DNA from: Flavobacteriales bacterium UBA4110
Lineage (GTDB): Bacteria; Bacteroidota; Bacteroidia; Flavobacteriales; Weeksellaceae
Length of the DNA stretch: 64,000 nucleotides
Assembly: GCA_002383165.1 (NCBI GenBank)
Contig: DFXK01000002.1
Span: 288,638-352,637 of the forward strand
Reading direction: 5' to 3'
In this document: positions 60,722 through 64,000 of the stretch, one piece after another
Numbering within the stretch: position 1 is the first letter of the stretch
Layout of the letters: each line of letters begins with the position of its first letter
Translations under genes and position numbers: made by a program
The notes under the pieces: generated by a model
What the model was told of the DNA's origin: nothing
Seen by the model: the letters and a program-made list of their open reading frames with translations, nothing else
The model's database searches: none

Positions 60722-61146
60722 TAATTAATGTATTGATTTTCAAGAAAAGGTATTTCAATATCTTTTTTTAAAGGTATTATTCTAGTTTGTTTCACATCTA
60801 AATTTCTCGAAATACTTTCAGAGTAATCAAAGTGAATTGTTTTAGTTTCACAATCTAATATTCTACTTATTAACTCGTTTTTATCTTTTAATTCAAATTT
60901 TGGAATTTTTCCTATTTTAAGTGAAATTTCAATAATTTTTTTAATTCCATAATTTATCTCTCCATCATTTAAAATCTGAGAAACTCTACCATTACTTATA
61001 CCTAAGTGCTTCGCTAAATCAGTATTATTCATATTTTTCTCTTCCATATAATCTATTATCGCATTATATAAAATACCGTTAATTTCTTCTATCCAATAAG
61101 AAGGTTGACTGAATAAAAACTCAATTTTAGATTTATTTTTTGCCAT
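60721..61146 (-). CDS. XRE-family antitoxin (HigA-like) with C-terminal extension
   Basis: The 141-residue protein has a helix-turn-helix domain (about 28-85) with NTDLAKHLGISNGRVSQIL, which is a clear HTH_3 pattern. A C-terminal extension of about 50 residues (from RILDCETK to the end) follows and may be a chaperone-addiction segment, as in TAC antitoxins. It should bind the operator before the toxin gene and neutralise the toxin. It overlaps the toxin gene by 14 bases and the SecB-like gene by 1. Confidence 0.8.
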   Translation of the reverse strand: MAKNKSKIEFLFSQPSYWIEEINGILYNAIIDYMEEKNMNNTDLAKHLGISNGRVSQILNDGEINYGIKKIIEISLKIGKIPKFELKDKNELISRILDCETKTIHFDYSESISRNLDVKQTRIIPLKKDIEIPFLENQYIN

Positions 61147-61534
61147 TTGTATAATCGGTTATAGTTTTAGTAATTGATTTAATATCTTTAGTTTGATTGT
61201 CTTTTTTACCACCTGTAATAATTACTCTACCTAAATTTTCTTCGTGAAAAAGATATATTCTGATGATTCCACATTTAGCTTCATAAACTTTTTCTTTAAT
61301 TTTAGTAACATTTAATTGTCTAAATTTAGTACTCGGTCTTCGTTGTAAATTAGCAGTATCTTCTACTATTTTTATAGCTTTAACCAAATCACTAATTACA
61401 GATTTATTTCCTTCACTAATAATCTCATCATAAAAGCCTTCAAAAATACTTTCATTGTCAATACATAATTCAAACACATCAATTTTTGTGCTAGTTGGAA
61501 TATGAGTTGACAAATTTAATGAATATTTTCTCAA
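61133..61534 (-). CDS. HigB/RelE-family toxin (Gp49-like)
   Basis: The 133-residue protein has a C-terminal RelE/Gp49 fold: KVYEAKCGIIRIYLFHEE followed by RVIITGGKKDNQTKDIKS, with the basic Lys and Arg residues expected of mRNA-cutting HigB toxins. An N-terminal part of about 55 residues is longer than in the smallest HigB proteins. It is first in the operon, as in the HigB-HigA-chaperone systems. It would inhibit translation by cutting mRNA on the ribosome if not neutralised. The promoter and operator sit just upstream. Confidence 0.78.
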   Translation of the reverse strand: MRKYSLNLSTHIPTSTKIDVFELCIDNESIFEGFYDEIISEGNKSVISDLVKAIKIVEDTANLQRRPSTKFRQLNVTKIKEKVYEAKCGIIRIYLFHEENLGRVIITGGKKDNQTKDIKSITKTITDYTNGKK

Positions 61535-61551
61535 AATGTTTAGTTATGGCT

Positions 61552-61602
61552 AAAATTTATATCTTTTAATCTTTATTAACAAAATAAGTTAATGTAAAGA
61601 TT
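61552..61602 (-). promoter_or_regulatory. Promoter and overlapping operator of the toxin-antitoxin-chaperone operon
   Basis: On the minus strand TTTG (61583-61580), 20 bases, TAAATTTT (61559-61552), 17 bases before the toxin ATG. An inverted repeat with arms AATCTTTATTAAC (61568-61580) and GTTAATGTAAAGATT (61588-61602) overlaps the -33 box. This fits repression by the XRE antitoxin. The gap from here to 61750 holds nothing else that I can identify. Confidence 0.65.
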
Positions 61603-61750
61603 TTCAAAAATAGCCAATATATTCAAATTGTTGAAAATAATTTAATATAAATCTCCAAGTAAATAATCATTATTGTAATTGTCTAGAGCAAAACTAGATG
61701 TGGCTTACGTCTAATAAATGGTGTTAATCATCTAAAAAAAGAGAGCGAAA

Positions 61751-61787
61751 AAAATAAAAAAACCACCTTTATTTCTAAAGGTGGTTT
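61751..61787 (-). terminator. Intrinsic terminator of tRNA-Gln
   Basis: AAACCACCTTT pairs perfectly with AAAGGTGGTTT around ATTTCT; the minus strand ends in a long T-run. Confidence 0.88.
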
Positions 61788-61788
61788 G

Positions 61789-61859
61789 TAGACCCACAGG
61801 GATTCGAACCCCGACAGGCGGTACCAAAAACCGAAGTGCTACCGTTACACCATGGGTCT
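61789..61859 (-). tRNA. tRNA-Gln(TTG)
   Basis: The acceptor strands AGACCCA and TGGGTCT pair fully, with discriminator A. The anticodon loop TTTTGGT gives TTG. The D arm GTGTAACGGTAGCAC and the T arm are normal. CCA is not encoded. The 3' end faces the accessory block. Confidence 0.93.
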
Positions 61860-61876
61860 GTCGTTTTATTGTGATG

Positions 61877-61907
61877 CAAATTTATAGCTTTTTTTTGAAC
61901 TTGCAAA
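61877..61907 (-). promoter_or_regulatory. Promoter of tRNA-Gln
   Basis: On the minus strand TTTG (61907-61904), 19 bases, TAAATTTG (61884-61877). Confidence 0.78.
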
Positions 61908-61960
61908 CTTTTTATGAAAAAAAATGAATAATTTTATAAAATAATTTTTCACACAACCCA

Positions 61961-62989
61961 ATGTTAATCGACCTTTCCAAAGCATCGCCAATCAACCAAA
62001 CCTCATCTAACGAATTTGAAACCAAAGTTTTAGATTTCATAATTGAGTGGAAATCGGACTCAAAAACGGTAAAAATTCAGAGTTCTGGATCTACAGGAAT
62101 TCCAAAAATTTTTGACATCGAAAAATCAAAAATGCTCAATTCTGCCCAAATGACTTGTGATTTTTTAAGACTGAAAGAAGGTGACTCTGCCCTACTCTGT
62201 CTTCCGATTGAATATATCTCGGGAAAAATGATGGTGGTAAGAAGTATTTACAGAAAATTAAAACTTCTGATTACAGAAACATCGCTCAACCCTTTGCAAC
62301 ATCTCGACAAGAAAGTTGATTTCTGCGCAATGACGCCCTTGCAGGTCGAAAATTCTCTGGACAAAATTCATTTAATTAAAAACTTAATTATTGGTGGCGC
62401 AGCTGTTTCAGAAGCTTTAAAACAAAAAATCTCTCAAACCCTCAAATTCTCAAACTCACAAACTAAAATTTTTGAAACTTACGGAATGAGCGAGACACTT
62501 TCTCACATCGCTTTGAAACAGGTTTTCCCAAATCAGGAAGATTGGTTTACGGTTTTTGATGGCGTTGATATTTCTTTGGATGAAAGAGGTTGTTTAAAAA
62601 TATTTGCTCCAAAACTGAATGCAGAGATTTTACAGACCAATGATTTGGTTGAAATTAATGATAATAAGCAATTTAGATTTCTGGGAAGAATCGATAATGT
62701 GATTAATTCTGGAGGCGCAAAGATCTTTCCTGAAGAGTTAGAAAAACGCGTTAAGAAAGAAATTCCGAATGAAGTTGTATTTCTTGGAATTGAAGATGAA
62801 AAATTAGGTCAGAAATTAGTTTTAATCATTGAAGGTGAAGAATCACAATCTATCAACCAAAAACTATCAACCATTAACCATGAAAAGTCGTTTCATAAGC
62901 CAAAAGAGGTTATTTTTGTAGAACAAATCCCAAGAACGCCGAACGGAAAAGTAAATCGTCTTGAATTAAAAAAAATGATTACTAACTAA
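61961..62989 (+). CDS. menE: o-Succinylbenzoate-CoA ligase-like AMP-binding enzyme (MenE)
   Basis: The 342-residue protein is a compact adenylating enzyme with the P-loop SSGSTGIPK, the YGMSETLSH motif, GRIDNVINSGGAKIFPEE and a C-terminal PRTPNGKVNR with the catalytic Lys. This short form is typical of MenE in Bacteroidota; it joins CoA to o-succinylbenzoate in menaquinone synthesis. No other men gene lies in the window, so the call is by family. arfB starts one base behind its stop. Confidence 0.82.
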   Translation: MLIDLSKASPINQTSSNEFETKVLDFIIEWKSDSKTVKIQSSGSTGIPKIFDIEKSKMLNSAQMTCDFLRLKEGDSALLCLPIEYISGKMMVVRSIYRKLKLLITETSLNPLQHLDKKVDFCAMTPLQVENSLDKIHLIKNLIIGGAAVSEALKQKISQTLKFSNSQTKIFETYGMSETLSHIALKQVFPNQEDWFTVFDGVDISLDERGCLKIFAPKLNAEILQTNDLVEINDNKQFRFLGRIDNVINSGGAKIFPEELEKRVKKEIPNEVVFLGIEDEKLGQKLVLIIEGEESQSINQKLSTINHEKSFHKPKEVIFVEQIPRTPNGKVNRLELKKMITN

Positions 62990-62990
62990 A

Positions 62991-63383
62991 ATGAAAGATT
63001 TTTCTACTGAAATCAGCTACAAAACTTCCCGCTCTTCCGGAGCTGGCGGACAAAATGTGAATAAGGTAGAAACAGCTGTGACAGGAATTTGGAATGTGAT
63101 GGAAAGCCAATTCTTTTCGTTTGATGAAAAACTTAGAATCTCAGAAAAACTCAAAAACAGAATCAATTCTGAAGGTTTGCTGCAAATGACTTCATCAGAA
63201 AGCAGAACGCAACTACAGAATAAAAAGATTGTGACCGAAAAGATTATAGAACTGGTTGAAAAAGCACTCTTTATTCACAAAAAACGTGTTGCTACAAAAC
63301 CTTCGAAACGCCAAATCCAGAAACGCATCGATAACAAAAAGAAATTGTCCGAGAAAAAGGAAAACCGAAAATTCAGGTTTTAA
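62991..63383 (+). CDS. arfB: Alternative ribosome-rescue factor / aminoacyl-tRNA hydrolase
   Basis: The 130-residue protein has the catalytic loop SGAGGQNVNKV (GGQ) of class I release factors and a Lys/Arg-rich C-terminal tail that enters the mRNA channel of stalled ribosomes. It lacks the codon-recognition domains, as ArfB/YaeJ does. It frees peptides from stalled ribosomes. It overlaps the convergent DUF922-like gene by 11 bases. Confidence 0.92.
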   Translation: MKDFSTEISYKTSRSSGAGGQNVNKVETAVTGIWNVMESQFFSFDEKLRISEKLKNRINSEGLLQMTSSESRTQLQNKKIVTEKIIELVEKALFIHKKRVATKPSKRQIQKRIDNKKKLSEKKENRKFRF

Positions 63384-63900
63384 AGTTTGACAATTTTTCT
63401 ATTTCCTGATTGATTTTCTCGGTGTATTCCAATTGTTTCTCACGTATTCTCCCGTGATTGGTTACCGTTTCATAATCCTGCTGATAATCTTTGTAATCAT
63501 CATAAACTTTGGTATAAAATTTTTGGAGCGCCTTTGCATCCATTGTTTTATCGCTGATTAATTTTCTTAATCGTCTTGCAAACAATTCAGCAATATCAAA
63601 ATGACTTTGCTCGTGCATCAGAACCAAATCCGTTTTGTGCTCATTATGCGCCCAAGATTTTGAAGGCACGAAAAAAGATTGAATCTTAACTTCTTTGGAT
63701 GTGAATTTTTTGGTCGGACTTTTCAACAAATAAGAAATTCCGCAAAAGGTTGTCGCGGCGGTTTTGGAAGTATTCGGTTGCGTTTTGGACTGGAAATCTT
63801 CCCAAACCAACTTTCGGTTTTCATTCCAAAAAATCTTATCCTGAGCATTTGTCAATCCAATGATAAACAGAAAAATAAGTGCTAAAAATGGTCGTAACAT
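63373..63900 (-). CDS. DUF922-like secreted putative zinc protease
   Basis: The 175-residue protein has a signal peptide (about 1-19), KLVWEDFQSK near the start (a DUF922 family mark) and LMHEQSHFDIAELFARRL, an HExxH-like HEQSH site. A long helical tail follows. The site suggests metal binding and possibly proteolysis, but activity is unproven in this family. It is convergent with arfB. Confidence 0.75.
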   Translation of the reverse strand: MLRPFLALIFLFIIGLTNAQDKIFWNENRKLVWEDFQSKTQPNTSKTAATTFCGISYLLKSPTKKFTSKEVKIQSFFVPSKSWAHNEHKTDLVLMHEQSHFDIAELFARRLRKLISDKTMDAKALQKFYTKVYDDYKDYQQDYETVTNHGRIREKQLEYTEKINQEIEKLSNFKT

Positions 63901-63978
63901 ATCTCTTAGATGTTTTTTTTCAATTAATGTTAATTTATTTCCACAAAAAATGTATTTTTACCTCCCTCATTTTAAAAA

Positions 63979-64000
63979 ATGGAAAAAGAGATAAAAATCA
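63979..64000 (+). CDS. Possible start of a gene that leaves the window
   Basis: ATG at 63979 opens a frame (MEKEIKI) to the window end. The rest is outside, so neither reality nor product can be judged. Confidence 0.25.

Noticed and set aside
61789..61859. tRNA-Gln as the attachment site of an integrated element
   Set aside because: No second copy of the tRNA 3' end was found at the left border near gap, and no integrase is encoded.

Overview
The window reads as a low-GC chromosomal segment of a Bacteroidota bacterium of the order Flavobacteriales, most like Chryseobacterium or a close relative in the Weeksellaceae. Four things point there. The predicted promoters follow the Bacteroidota pattern TTTG - 19 or 20 bases - TAnnTTTG, clearest before the tRNA genes. 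A secreted protein carries a type IX secretion C-terminal sorting domain. A PafA-type alkaline phosphatase is present. Several lineage-restricted families occur (DUF6702, DUF6263, DUF4834, BatA/BatB). No rRNA, CRISPR array, complete insertion sequence or prophage is visible.

Layout: 0-4.4 kb holds the 3' part of a ligase-associated DEXH helicase, the nuclease PdeM, a SemiSWEET transporter, a catalase-like haem protein, a cold-shock-domain protein and the fluoride channel CrcB. At 4.5-12.5 kb are tRNA-Ser(TGA), a secreted M1 peptidase, a HupE-like protein with a DUF6702 protein, an OmpR-type two-component system, and a Usp-like plus DUF1275 pair. At 12.5-20.4 kb are trxB, holA, an HsdR_N-like protein and a moxR-DUF58-batA-batB operon. 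At 20.5-28.3 kb are a small ParE-type toxin-antitoxin pair, a DinB-fold protein, rlmB, envelope proteins and a large YfhO-family membrane protein. At 28.3-40.4 kb are a rhomboid protease, parC and parE separated by a small membrane-protein gene, an AIM24-family protein, a type IX cargo protein, ychF, a DUF721 protein, a large Gcr-family membrane protein and mtgA. At 40.6-49 kb are tRNA-Pro and tRNA-Ser(GCT), a peptidoglycan amidase, a GNAT acetyltransferase, prmA, a TonB-dependent receptor and uvrA. At 49-56.6 kb are a YceI lipoprotein, a TIGR02757 protein, pafA, mdh, pfkA and gap.

The main accessory block lies between gap and tRNA-Gln (56.66-61.6 kb). It holds a 1004-residue single-chain restriction-modification enzyme, an orphan gene, and a three-gene operon of HigB/RelE-like toxin, XRE antitoxin and a protein resembling the SecB-like chaperones of toxin-antitoxin-chaperone (TAC) systems. 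A predicted promoter with an overlapping inverted-repeat operator precedes the toxin gene. This is the best candidate for an under-described system here.

The intergenic DNA is also structured. A family of long inverted repeats with AACCACATAG-type ends sits a few bases behind stop codons at four loci. There are also CTCCGTAGGAG-type hairpins, a CTTCGACTCCGCTCAG inverted repeat, a pair of perfect inverted DnaA-box 9-mers behind uvrA, and a possible 23-residue small ORF with its own terminator. The last genes (menE, arfB, a DUF922-like secreted protein) are core functions.
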